Source: Geobacter sp. (GTDB lineage Bacteria; Desulfobacterota; Desulfuromonadia; Geobacterales; Pseudopelobacteraceae). From it: a DNA stretch of 32,264 nt. The first letter of the stretch is position 1, and every line of letters begins with the position of its first letter. The stretch lies in NCBI GenBank assembly GCA_025360785.1, contig JANYBN010000063.1, positions 1 through 32,264 on the forward strand, read 5' to 3'. This document shows positions 1 through 7,849 of this stretch, one piece after another. The position numbers and the translations under genes were made by a program. The notes beneath the pieces are model-generated. The model ran no database searches. It was not told where the DNA came from and was given only the letters and a program-made list of their open reading frames with translations.

Positions 1-122
1 TCAACGGCGGCAAACGAGCTGCAGCAGGCGCCGCCGCATTCCCGGCAACTATCGTCGCCATCGCGGGGTGCCTCGAGCAGGATTCCGTGGTATATTTTCT
101 TTCTGAGGGAGGGGAAGAGCAT
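1..122 (-). CDS. YkgJ-family cysteine-cluster protein, N-terminal part only
   Basis: The first 40 codons of a minus-strand gene that runs off the left edge. The reverse complement from the ATG at 122 reads through without a stop and contains the motif CRECGGACC (CxxCxxxCC) near residues 26-34. That spacing is the hallmark of the YkgJ/UPF0153 cysteine-cluster family, thought to bind Zn or an Fe-S cluster. An AAGGAG lies about 12 bases ahead of the ATG. The gene is divergent from the macro-domain gene, and the two share the 126-base gap 123-248. The family's biochemical role is poorly known, and only the motif supports the call. Confidence 0.6.
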   Translation of the reverse strand, partial: MLFPSLRKKIYHGILLEAPRDGDDSCRECGGACCSSFAAV

Positions 123-248
123 CTGTTCGTCTCTCCTTCTCGCCGCAGCCGGATGGATCATTGCCGCGGTCACTGCGGGTGGCGAAGCGGCTGAAGTATA
201 CTACCTGCGCCCAACGATGCAACTACTTAATTTAACAAAGGAGGTCTC

Positions 249-779
249 ATGCCGGCTACCATTGAAATTATTCAGGCTGATATTACGACGCTGGCGGTGG
301 ATGCTATTGTCAACGCCGCTAACAATACTCTGCTGGGCGGAGGTGGTGTGGATGGCGCTATCCACCGGGCTGCCGGGCCAAACCTGCTTCAGGAGTGCGC
401 CGGGTTGGGAGGATGCGAGACCGGCGATGCCAGGATCACGGGTGGATACAAGCTGCCCGCAAGGCATGTTATTCACACGGTCGGGCCGGTCTGGCACGGC
501 GGCGCAAAAGGGGAACCGGAGCTGCTTGAATCCGCCTACCGCCGTTGTTTCGAGGTGGCGCATCAGCACGGACTGAAAAGTATCGCCTTTCCCGCCATCA
601 GTGCCGGGGTTTACGGCTATCCGATGCGCGAGGCGGCGGTCATCGCCCTGTCGGCGGCTCAGGCCGCTATCGGGCAGTATCCCGAGCTGGAGCGGGTCGT
701 CTTCGTCCAGTTCAGCGCGGGGGCACAGCAGGCCTACCGGGAGGCGGCCTCACAGCTGGGGATAGTGTCCACGACCTGA
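249..779 (+). CDS. Macro-domain protein, probable O-acetyl-ADP-ribose deacetylase
   Basis: A 176-residue single-domain protein of the MacroD/YmdB class, which hydrolyses O-acetyl-ADP-ribose and removes ADP-ribose from acidic residues. The diagnostic [18 protein letters not shown] lies at residues 22-39, with the catalytic-type Asn and Asp in place. It is followed by [12 protein letters not shown] (59-70), the HTVGPVW segment and the distal phosphate loop SAGVYGYP (118-125). Length is typical for the stand-alone family. The start is well set: AAAGGAGG lies 6 bases ahead of the ATG. It converges on the ABC permease gene, with only 12 bases between the two stop codons. No partner ADP-ribosyltransferase is visible nearby, so this is probably a housekeeping enzyme rather than half of a DarTG-type pair. 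Confidence 0.9.
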   Translation: MPATIEIIQADITTLAVDAIVNAANNTLLGGGGVDGAIHRAAGPNLLQECAGLGGCETGDARITGGYKLPARHVIHTVGPVWHGGAKGEPELLESAYRRCFEVAHQHGLKSIAFPAISAGVYGYPMREAAVIALSAAQAAIGQYPELERVVFVQFSAGAQQAYREAASQLGIVSTT

Positions 780-791
780 CGTCGCAGTTCC

Positions 792-1967
792 CTAATCCAG
801 TGTTTTCCGGTAGCGTTTGACGCCGATGGTCAGGACGACCACGGCGAACAGTACGATTTGCCATAGCTGCAGGATCACCTCTTCAAAGCCGTTACCTTTC
901 AGTAAAATTCCCCGGATGATCCGCAGGAAATGGGTAAGCGGCAATAGTTCGCCTATGACCTGCGCCCAATCGGGCATGCCGCGGAACGGGAACATGAACC
1001 CGGAGAGCAGCAGTGACGGGAGGAAGAAAAAGAAGGTCATCTGCACAGCCTGAAGCTGGTTTTTGGCCAGGGTTGAAAAGGTGATGCCCATCGCCAGGTT
1101 TGCTGCGATGAATACCGAAGCGACCAGTAACAGCAGCGGGATACTGCCGGCCATAGGCACGTGAAAGAGAAACCGTGCCGCAGTAAGGATCAGCCCTGCC
1201 TGGATGTAGCCGACGAAAATATAGGGAATGATCTTGCCAAGCAGCACCTCCAGCGGACGTGTCGGCATGGAGAGAAGGTTTTCCATGGTACCTCGTTCAC
1301 GCTCACGGGTTATGGCCAGGCCTGTGATCATGACCATCGTCATTGTCAGTACGACCCCCATCAGCCCCGGAACAATATTGTATTGAGAGATCCCCTCAGG
1401 ATTGTAGCGGGCGTGGACGCGCAGATTTATCGGGCCGTCGCTTCCAGCCAGAAACCCCAGTGGGCCTTTCAGGTCGTGTTGCAGGGCGCTGGCCAGCAGG
1501 GTACGCAAAGAGGCGATGGCGTTGCCGGTGGCTGAAGGATCGGTCGCATCTGCTTCGATGAGAATGGTGGGCTTGTCACCGCGCAGCAGGCTGCGGCTGA
1601 AATTTTCCGGAATGGTAACGATAAACTGGACTTCCCCGCGCGCCAGTGCGGTCTCTGCCTCTGCTTCGTTATGCAGCTTACGGACAAAGTGGAAATAATC
1701 GCTGTTTTTAAGCGCTGACAGCATGGAACGCCCGTACTGGCTGCTGTCGGCCAGCAGCACGGCGGTGGGGAGGTGCTTTGGGTCACCGTTTATGGCGTAT
1801 CCAAAGAGCATGAGCTGAACAACCGGGATGCCGATGATCATGCCGAAGGTAAGGCGATCCCGGCGCATCTGGATAAACTCCTTGATGACAATCGCCCAGA
1901 ATCGCGCAAAAGATAATGGTGTACGCTTCTTCATGCCGAACCATTTAACTGCATATTGTTCCCGCAT
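792..1967 (-). CDS. ABC-2 type transporter permease (YhhJ/YbhR-like)
   Basis: Inner-membrane permease of an ABC exporter. It has one N-terminal membrane helix just after KEFIQMRRDR, a large periplasmic domain (about residues 60-210) containing DPKHLPTAVL, and about five C-terminal helices. Between them is the ABC-2 coupling segment ITRERERGTMENLLSMP. This architecture matches ABC2_membrane_3 proteins that work with HlyD adaptors. Neither the ATG at 1967 nor the in-frame ATG at 1934 (MKKRTP) has a Shine-Dalgarno. The longer form is given, but the 1934 start would better match family N-termini. It is last in the operon after the adaptor and ATPase genes, separated from the ATPase by 117 bases holding two inverted repeats. 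Systems of this type often have two permeases; only one is seen here, so it may act as a homodimer. Confidence 0.9.
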   Translation of the reverse strand: MREQYAVKWFGMKKRTPLSFARFWAIVIKEFIQMRRDRLTFGMIIGIPVVQLMLFGYAINGDPKHLPTAVLLADSSQYGRSMLSALKNSDYFHFVRKLHNEAEAETALARGEVQFIVTIPENFSRSLLRGDKPTILIEADATDPSATGNAIASLRTLLASALQHDLKGPLGFLAGSDGPINLRVHARYNPEGISQYNIVPGLMGVVLTMTMVMITGLAITRERERGTMENLLSMPTRPLEVLLGKIIPYIFVGYIQAGLILTAARFLFHVPMAGSIPLLLLVASVFIAANLAMGITFSTLAKNQLQAVQMTFFFFLPSLLLSGFMFPFRGMPDWAQVIGELLPLTHFLRIIRGILLKGNGFEEVILQLWQIVLFAVVVLTIGVKRYRKTLD

Positions 1968-2001
1968 TCAGTATGGTTGCCACATCTAACACCTATTCTA
2001 G

Positions 2002-2073
2002 CCTCAAGATTCCAGCTTTTAACGTTTGGCAATCTTGAGGTAATCATGAGGTTAACTAAATTTGTTAATTTAG
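2002..2073. repeat. Two inverted repeats between ABC ATPase and permease genes
   Basis: CCTCAAGATT (2002-2011) is matched exactly by AATCTTGAGG (2031-2040) across a 19-base spacer. A second, AT-rich repeat, CTAAATT (2056-2062) / AATTTAG (2067-2073), follows. Neither has a T-run on either strand, so they are not standard terminators. They fill the only gap in the adaptor-ATPase-permease operon and could act in mRNA processing, partial attenuation of the permease, or protein binding. Confidence 0.55.
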
Positions 2074-2084
2074 CTTTGCTCGAA

Positions 2085-3011
2085 TCAGGCTTGGTAGTTA
2101 TCCTTCGAGTTTCCCATCAGATGGATGAAAACATCCTCAAGTCCGGGGTTGATCTGCTGCCATGAGTAAGGTTCCGTGCGAAATGGGGCAATCGCCTGTT
2201 CGAGTCTGAGTGCCTCTGTGCCGCTGACATGGAGCCTGGCGCCGAACGCTACCGCCTGACCCACGCCGGGTTTGGTGCGCAATTGCCGGGCAATCACCTG
2301 CAGGTTCGGACCGCTGGCCAACCAGGTGGTCAACTGTGCGCCGGCAATCACCTCGGCCGCCGTGCCGCTGGTCAGCAGGTTTCCGTATGAAAGGTACGCC
2401 AGTCGATCGCACCGTTCCGCTTCGTCCATGTAGTGTGTGGAGATAAGAAAGGTTAAGCCCTGGCCGGCCAGTTCGTGGATCTGCTCCCAGAAGTCCCGGC
2501 GTGCCTTCGGGTCAACTCCTGCAGTCGGTTCGTCGAGAAGCAGCAGTCTCGGGTTATGAATCAGGCAGGCCGCCAGGGCGAGGCGCTGTTTCCATCCTCC
2601 GGAAAGTTCGCCGGCAAGCTGTTTCTGGCGCCCGGCAAGCCCCAACCGTTCAATGCTCTCATGCACAGCTGCACGCCGGTTGCTGACGCCATACATGCGT
2701 GCCACGAAATCCAGATTTTCAATGATGCTCAGGTCTTCATAAAAACTGAAGCGCTGGGTCATGTAGCCGACCTGGCGCTTTATGGACTCACTCTCTCTGA
2801 TGACATCGAAGTCTAGGCAGGTGCCTTCTCCAGCGTCAGCCGCCAGCAGACCGCAGAGCATGCGGATAAAGGTGGTTTTGCCGCTGCCGTTCGGTCCGAG
2901 AAAGCCGTATACCTCCCCTTGTCGCACTTGCAGATCGATGCCGTTGACGGCGGTGAGAGCACCGAAACGCTTGGTCATGCCCCGCACATCTATTACGACA
3001 TTATCAGTCAT
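2085..3011 (-). CDS. ABC exporter ATP-binding protein
   Basis: A 308-residue cytoplasmic ATPase with a complete ABC domain: Walker A GPNGSGKT (39-46), Q-loop Gln near 86, signature LSGGWKQR (from 136), Walker B LLLLDEPTAGVD (156-167) and switch His in STHYMDEAE (193). The 90 or so residues after the nucleotide-binding domain are of the type seen in CcmA-like drug and lipid exporters. Its ATG overlaps the adaptor stop in a 4-base TCAT (minus-strand ATGA) junction at 3008-3011, so the two are translationally coupled. With the adaptor and permease it would power export of an unknown substrate across the envelope. Confidence 0.95.
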   Translation of the reverse strand: MTDNVVIDVRGMTKRFGALTAVNGIDLQVRQGEVYGFLGPNGSGKTTFIRMLCGLLAADAGEGTCLDFDVIRESESIKRQVGYMTQRFSFYEDLSIIENLDFVARMYGVSNRRAAVHESIERLGLAGRQKQLAGELSGGWKQRLALAACLIHNPRLLLLDEPTAGVDPKARRDFWEQIHELAGQGLTFLISTHYMDEAERCDRLAYLSYGNLLTSGTAAEVIAGAQLTTWLASGPNLQVIARQLRTKPGVGQAVAFGARLHVSGTEALRLEQAIAPFRTEPYSWQQINPGLEDVFIHLMGNSKDNYQA

Positions 3012-3994
3012 AACTTTGAGCCGAACCGAACATCCACCGGCTGACCAGGGTGCAGCCGGACAGCCGTCGCCTGATCAAAGACCAGTTCAACCATGTATAC
3101 CAGTTTTTGACGACTCTCCCGGCTGTATATGACCGGTGGCGTATATTCAGCTTGAGGCGAAAGGAAATTGACAGTGCCGTAAAGCGGAGAGCCTATACCG
3201 TCAACGGTTACCCGCGCCTTGTCACCCTGATGGATTGCTGCTATGAGCGGTTGCGGAACAAAAGCTCGGACCTTGATGTTTTGAGGCGGCAACAGGACAA
3301 CGGCCGGCCGACCCGCTGCGACCCATTCCCCCTTGCGGTACAAAGTATCAAAAACCAGTGCTGACTGTGACGCAATCTGTCGCTTTTGAGAAAGCTCCCA
3401 TTCGCTCCTGGTCAGTGCAGCTTCCAGTGCGCGCATGCTTGCCTCGGTTGCGGCTATCTGGTCGCTACGCAAGCCCAACCGCGCCGTGCCCAGCTCTGCT
3501 TCAAGCTGGGCCACTCGCTGCCGGTCCTGATCGCGCAGAGATCTGTGCCGATCAACCTCCTGAACCGGAACCACTTTTGCGGCCAGCATTCTTTCCTGGC
3601 GGGTGAGTTCTTTTTCCGAAAACTGCAGCGCTGTCCGCGCCAGGTTTAATTGCGCGGTACTCGATTCAATTTCTGTCGGCCGCTTCCCTTTCCTGGCATC
3701 GGTCACCTGTGCTCTGATTTGGGCGAGTCGCAGCTTTGTTTCATCACGGGCTGCTTTTTCCTGGATATTCTCCAGTTCAAAAAGTGGTTCGCCGGCCTTG
3801 ACCTGCATACCCTTCTGAACGAATAGCGTTTCCAACCTGCCCGGCAGAGGGGCGGCAATATAGACAAACTCACCTTCGACATACCCTTGAACCGTACCTG
3901 TAGCCGTTGGAGTCCGATTGCAGCCGACCCCACTGGAAAGCAATACCAGTGCGGCGCCAATAAAAAAGAATATCCTGCGCTTGATCCACGTCAT
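3008..3994 (-). CDS. HlyD-family periplasmic adaptor lipoprotein
   Basis: A membrane-fusion adaptor of 328 residues that links an inner-membrane ABC pump to an outer-membrane channel. The N-terminus MTWIKRR, a hydrophobic stretch and the lipobox SGVGC (Cys25) mark it as a lipoprotein. The biotinyl-lipoyl half-motifs come before and after a long alpha-hairpin (about residues 75-200, rich in Ala, Arg, Gln and Glu), followed by the beta-barrel portion with RAFVPQPLIAAIHQGDKARV. First gene of the trio, coupled to the ATPase by an ATGA overlap. No outer-membrane TolC-like gene is nearby, so a channel encoded elsewhere must be used. The hybrid kinase stops 58 bases upstream with no clear terminator between. 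Confidence 0.9.
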   Translation of the reverse strand: MTWIKRRIFFFIGAALVLLSSGVGCNRTPTATGTVQGYVEGEFVYIAAPLPGRLETLFVQKGMQVKAGEPLFELENIQEKAARDETKLRLAQIRAQVTDARKGKRPTEIESSTAQLNLARTALQFSEKELTRQERMLAAKVVPVQEVDRHRSLRDQDRQRVAQLEAELGTARLGLRSDQIAATEASMRALEAALTRSEWELSQKRQIASQSALVFDTLYRKGEWVAAGRPAVVLLPPQNIKVRAFVPQPLIAAIHQGDKARVTVDGIGSPLYGTVNFLSPQAEYTPPVIYSRESRQKLVYMVELVFDQATAVRLHPGQPVDVRFGSKL

Positions 3995-4052
3995 CGTATG
4001 CTCTTCCTATGCTGTCTGTGCCGACGGTATCCTGCCGTGCGATTCAATTGCG

Positions 4053-6554
4053 TTAACAAAATGAACTATGAAGAATCTCGTAGATCCTCTCCTGGAGCTC
4101 CTGCATCTGAAACGGTTTCTGGATGAAGCCGTCCGGTTTGTCATCGATGAAACTCTTTGCGGCGGTTTGTGTGGCATGGCCGCTGCTGATGATGACCTTG
4201 ACATCGGATTGCAGCAGTCTCAGTTCATGCAGTGCCGCCACTCCATCCATATGCGGCATGGTCAGGTCAAGTATGACAAATGAAATGTCATGCATATGTC
4301 GCCTGAATATATCCACCGCTTCTCTTCCGTCTGCGGCGCACAGAGTCTGCAGTCCCATGTTTTTTAGATAATCACTGCATACTTCCCGTACGAATTCTTC
4401 ATCATCTACAATCAGCACCATTCCGGCTGAGTCGTGGTGCGGTACTGGTAATTCGCTGTCTGCCGGTCCGGATGGATTGTCACCGCGCTGCCCGGTGAAT
4501 ATCGGCAGCAGTATCTTGAAGGTGGAGCCGAGTCCCGGTTCGCTGTACACGAGAATCGCACCTTTGTGAGACTTGGTTATGCCCATCACAGAAGACATGC
4601 CCAAGCCTCGCCCGGTAAATTTGGTCGTGTAAAATGGTTCGAAAATACGCTGCTGGGTCTCTTCATCCATGCCGCACCCCGAGTCGGTAACATCGATATA
4701 GACATAGAGCCCCGGCTGCGGCTTTGTCTCCAGTCTGCTGTGCTGGAGCAGAATCCGGTCGCAATCCTGCAGGCCGGTCGCAATCATAATGTTACCCGGT
4801 TCTCCGCCAATGGCTTCTGCAGCGTTTGTGATCAGGTTCATAATGACCTGCTGCAGTTGCCCCGAATCGCCTAATACCGGCGGGAGGGAGGCAGGCGTCT
4901 CGGTTGTCATGGTAATAGATTTGGGAACGGTTGTGCGGAACAGGTCGCAGTTCTCCTGCACCAGCTGATTAAGGTCAAGCTGCTTAAGTTCGAATATCCC
5001 CCTTCCTGCATAATCCAGCATGTGCCGGGTGAGATCCGCTGCGCGCAGGCTGGCTTGCATGGCCTGATCTATACGGACTGCCGTTTGAGATGTTTTGTCA
5101 AGCTGCATGCCCGTCAATTCGAGGTTGCCGATGATGACAGTCAGCAGATTGTTGAAGTCGTGGGCGATGCCACCAGCCATGATGCCGAGGCTTTCCAGCT
5201 TTTGCGCATGAAGAAACTGTCGCTCAAGATTCAGCCGCTCTTCCTCAAGTCGCTTTTCATCGGAAATATCACGGCCGATCCCGATATAGAGAGCAGTTCC
5301 TGTGGAGTCGGTATATTTGGTGCCATTAGCAATAAAAAGTCTCCAGGAACCGTTTGCGTGTTTAACGCGATACGGGGGGCAGGTTGCGGCGTGCCCGATT
5401 GTCATGACCTGCGTGAGATAGGTAAAACAGAGGGGAATATCATCGGGATGCACAAAATTTTGAAAATTCATACCGATAACGTTGCTGGCCGGATAGCCGA
5501 AATGCGTTTCCCAGGAAGGTGAGACAAACTGGAATACTCCAGCGGAATCAAGAACAAAGATAACATCAAAAGAGTTGTCCACCAGGGTGCGAAACTTTTC
5601 CTCACTGGCTTTGAGAGATTTTTCGGCTCGCCTGCGCTCGGCTAACTCCTGCTGCAGCTCTCTATTTGCTGTTTCCAGCTCCTGAGTCTTTTCTTTAACC
5701 TGGTTCGACATCTGGTTCAGCGATTCAGAGAGCAACCCTACCTCATCATTGGTAGTTATGGGAAGCTGGGCACCGTACTCACCGTTGGCGATCCTCTTGG
5801 CGAGTTGTGACAGGTCGATCACCGGCCTGGATATGTAGCGGACCATCAGGTAATAGATGATAATTGTGGCAAGGAAGAAGAAAAAGGATGCGATGTGGAT
5901 CAAACGCCTGATTTGAGACACGGCAGCGTTGACATCGTCTACGTAGATGCCGCTTCCGATGACCCAACCCCAGGGTTCGTACTTTTTGACGAATGAAATC
6001 TTCGGATACAACTCTTTGGTAACGCCGCCATCCGCCTTAGGTTTGGGCCAGGCATAAGTGACGAAGCCTTCCCCGGCGGATTCAACTATTTCATTCATCG
6101 TAACGAAGAGGTTTCTGTTATTCAGCTTTACTATCGCCGGATCCGACAGAGTACGTTTTCCGGATGCTTTATTGAACTGAGGGTCATCCATTACTTTGCC
6201 GTCCAGGGACGGCACAGTGGGATGCATTATCATCCTGGGGACGGGGCGGCTCAGGTCGTGAATCCAGAAATACTCCTGTCCCCTGAAGCGGAGTGACTTG
6301 ATCAGCGCAATGGCTTTGGTCTTGGCCTCTTCTGGCGTTTCCAGGCCCGTCTGAGTCTTCTGTGCGTGTTCTTTTAGTATGCCATAGGCTACTTCTACCA
6401 CCTGTTGCGCGTCGTTTTGTCGCTCGCTCATTAAATAACGCAACAGTTGCGGCACGAAAATGGTCTCAACCGAAAGAGTGAACATGCAGATACTGACGAG
6501 CAGGATCGACATGATCTTTACCTTGATGCTCCAGTTCCGGAATGGCGTCAACAT
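4053..6554 (-). CDS. Hybrid sensor histidine kinase (Cache-HAMP-PAS-HisKA-HATPase-REC)
   Basis: Membrane sensor kinase of 833 residues from the preferred start. Domains in order: helix 1 (about 10-35), a periplasmic single-Cache domain (about 45-215) with RGQEYFWIHD and GWVIGSGIYVDD, helix 2 (about 222-240), HAMP (about 242-295), a short coiled coil, PAS (about 318-435), HisKA with phospho-acceptor His465 in GGIAHDFNNLL, HATPase with N-box NLITNAAEAI and G-box DSGCGMDE, and a C-terminal receiver with Asp763 in LDLTMP. The start is decided by the sequence: an ideal GGAGGT lies just ahead of the ATG at 6554, inside a longer reading frame whose ATG at 6569 has no Shine-Dalgarno. There is no DNA-binding output, so signalling must pass from the receiver to a phosphotransfer protein or regulator elsewhere. 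The export operon starts 58 bases downstream on the same strand. The Cache ligand is unknown; small carboxylates are common for this class. Confidence 0.93.
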   Translation of the reverse strand: MLTPFRNWSIKVKIMSILLVSICMFTLSVETIFVPQLLRYLMSERQNDAQQVVEVAYGILKEHAQKTQTGLETPEEAKTKAIALIKSLRFRGQEYFWIHDLSRPVPRMIMHPTVPSLDGKVMDDPQFNKASGKRTLSDPAIVKLNNRNLFVTMNEIVESAGEGFVTYAWPKPKADGGVTKELYPKISFVKKYEPWGWVIGSGIYVDDVNAAVSQIRRLIHIASFFFFLATIIIYYLMVRYISRPVIDLSQLAKRIANGEYGAQLPITTNDEVGLLSESLNQMSNQVKEKTQELETANRELQQELAERRRAEKSLKASEEKFRTLVDNSFDVIFVLDSAGVFQFVSPSWETHFGYPASNVIGMNFQNFVHPDDIPLCFTYLTQVMTIGHAATCPPYRVKHANGSWRLFIANGTKYTDSTGTALYIGIGRDISDEKRLEEERLNLERQFLHAQKLESLGIMAGGIAHDFNNLLTVIIGNLELTGMQLDKTSQTAVRIDQAMQASLRAADLTRHMLDYAGRGIFELKQLDLNQLVQENCDLFRTTVPKSITMTTETPASLPPVLGDSGQLQQVIMNLITNAAEAIGGEPGNIMIATGLQDCDRILLQHSRLETKPQPGLYVYIDVTDSGCGMDEETQQRIFEPFYTTKFTGRGLGMSSVMGITKSHKGAILVYSEPGLGSTFKILLPIFTGQRGDNPSGPADSELPVPHHDSAGMVLIVDDEEFVREVCSDYLKNMGLQTLCAADGREAVDIFRRHMHDISFVILDLTMPHMDGVAALHELRLLQSDVKVIISSGHATQTAAKSFIDDKPDGFIQKPFQMQELQERIYEILHSSFC

Positions 6555-6715
6555 TACCGCACCTCCCATGAAGCGATAAAACCGATGTGGTCGTCAGGCG
6601 GAGAGAGTAAGCACTCGCACATAAGGTCCATTTCGTTCTCCGGTTTCAAATAGGTCTATGAATCCCGACTGTAATTCTGTTATGTCGCTTGGCTATGAGA
6701 TTAGTATGGGGTGTT

Positions 6716-6743
6716 ACTATAACATAAAGTTAAAGTAAAACAA
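6716..6743 (-). promoter_or_regulatory. Candidate sigma-70 promoter for the hybrid kinase
   Basis: On the minus strand TTGTTT (6738-6743) is followed after 16 bases by TATAGT (6716-6721), in an AT-rich patch about 160 bases before the kinase start. This is the only promoter-like pair I see in the 307-base stretch 6555-6861. Apart from the carbonic anhydrase terminator, the rest of that stretch holds nothing I can name. Confidence 0.35.
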
Positions 6744-6799
6744 GTAGAACGCCGATATTCCTGATCTGCGGAGATTGCGAATCGCTTAGTGGCTTAATT

Positions 6800-6829
6800 A
6801 AAAAAGGGCAGGGGGTCACCCCTGCCCTT
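6800..6829 (-). terminator. Intrinsic terminator of the carbonic anhydrase gene
   Basis: Perfect 11-base arms AAGGGCAGGGG (6804-6814) and CCCCTGCCCTT (6819-6829) around a GTCA loop. On the minus strand the stem is followed by a run of T (complement of 6801-6805). It lies about 30 bases after the stop codon at 6862. Confidence 0.9.
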
Positions 6830-6861
6830 CATCCGTTTATTTTGTTTGTTATGCCAAGCGA

Positions 6862-7590
6862 TTACTCGCCGAGGATGGTAACCCTGCCTTCGTCCAGATC
6901 ATACCTGGCGCGAACGATTTTGGTCTCACCCTTTTCAACCAGTTCCTTGATGATGTCTGACTTGGATTCAAGAGATTCGGAAACAATCTTGATATTCTCG
7001 AGAATGCATTCTTCTACCTGAGCGGCCTGTTCAACAGCGCCGGTTGGTTTCGAGCCTGCAACAACTTTGTCAACAGCCGGGTAGATGGATTCCGTCAGGC
7101 TGCCGATGTTGCCTTCAACGTGGTTCGGATATGCGCCATAGGTGGACCCGACAGCGCCGCACTTTTCGTGGCCGAGGACAACGATAAGGTTTGCGCCGAG
7201 GTGCTCAAGAGCGTATTCGATTGAGCCGAGTTCATGGGGAGCAACGATGTTGCCGGCTACGCGGACGACAAAGATCTCGCCGAGACCTTTGTCAAAAATA
7301 AGTTCAGGCGGAACGCGACTGTCGGAGCAGGTCAGAACGATTGCAAAAGGCTTCTGTCCGAGAGCTACTTCCTTGCGTACAGTCGGGCTTGCATATTTTT
7401 TGAGAAGATCCAGGTCGCCCTTGATATATTTGGCATTACCTTTAAGCAGCAGCTCCAGCCCCTGCTCCGGGGTCGGCTTGACGCAGACTTCGTTAATTCT
7501 GTATGTGCCGGTTGCACAGCGTGCATCCTCATCTGCCATTGCCGGTACTGCAAACATCAGAAACGCTGCTGCTAACAAAACTTTTTTCAT
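6862..7590 (-). CDS. Exported beta-class carbonic anhydrase
   Basis: Interconverts CO2 and bicarbonate. The 242-residue protein begins with a Sec signal peptide (MKKVLLAAAFLMFAVPAMA, cleavage expected after residue 19), so it should act in the periplasm. Beta-class zinc ligands are visible: Cys88 and Asp90 in TCSDSR, with the Asp/Arg dyad, and His141 and Cys144 in GHEKCGA. Start supported by AAGGAGA about 8 bases ahead of the ATG. It is a single gene with its own terminator. Most bacterial beta enzymes are cytoplasmic. A secreted form suggests a role in periplasmic pH or CO2/bicarbonate handling, or in supplying bicarbonate to an importer; this role is inferred. Two extra Cys in the mature N-terminus (25 and 36) could form a disulphide. 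Confidence 0.93.
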   Translation of the reverse strand: MKKVLLAAAFLMFAVPAMADEDARCATGTYRINEVCVKPTPEQGLELLLKGNAKYIKGDLDLLKKYASPTVRKEVALGQKPFAIVLTCSDSRVPPELIFDKGLGEIFVVRVAGNIVAPHELGSIEYALEHLGANLIVVLGHEKCGAVGSTYGAYPNHVEGNIGSLTESIYPAVDKVVAGSKPTGAVEQAAQVEECILENIKIVSESLESKSDIIKELVEKGETKIVRARYDLDEGRVTILGE

Positions 7591-7696
7591 TCTTTACTTC
7601 TCCTTGTTGGGTGCCCAAAGGCAGGATGTCGGTCGGAACCGATTAAAATATAAATATTTAATTAGAAATAAGCAGTGATAAAAAATCAAACGCTGT

Positions 7697-7726
7697 CTTT
7701 TACCATGCAGCTTTAGAATCTGTCAA
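7697..7726 (-). promoter_or_regulatory. Candidate promoter of the carbonic anhydrase gene
   Basis: Minus-strand TTGACA (7721-7726) is a perfect -35 box. The best -10, TAAAAG (7697-7702), is weak and lies 18 bases away. It would give a 5' leader of roughly 100 bases. Confidence 0.4.
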
Positions 7727-7752
7727 ATAAAATAAATAAATAAATAATAAAA
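7725..7752. repeat. AT-rich tetranucleotide repeat (AAAT/TAAA)
   Basis: About four to five tandem TAAA units with small irregularities, in the divergent gap between the carbonic anhydrase and ABC-F genes. It lies just upstream of the candidate -35 of the carbonic anhydrase gene, where slippage could change promoter strength. Confidence 0.6.
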
Positions 7753-7849
7753 TTGATATGGTTTGTTTGGCCTTATCAAGTTAAGCATTTCACGTGAGTA
7801 TAAATCCTCACACTTGCCCATTTAAGCTCCCATATGCTACAACAGCACC

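Noticed and set aside
249-779. Macro-domain protein as half of a DarTG-like toxin-antitoxin pair
   Set aside because: No ADP-ribosyltransferase gene is adjacent; the neighbours are a YkgJ-type gene and an ABC permease.
6555-6569. Five extra N-terminal residues on the hybrid kinase
   Set aside because: The GGAGGT in those codons is the ribosome site for the next ATG at 6554.
7725-7752. AT-rich tandem repeat as an origin or CRISPR
   Set aside because: Units are only 4 bases, with no spacers, no DnaA-box cluster and no associated genes.
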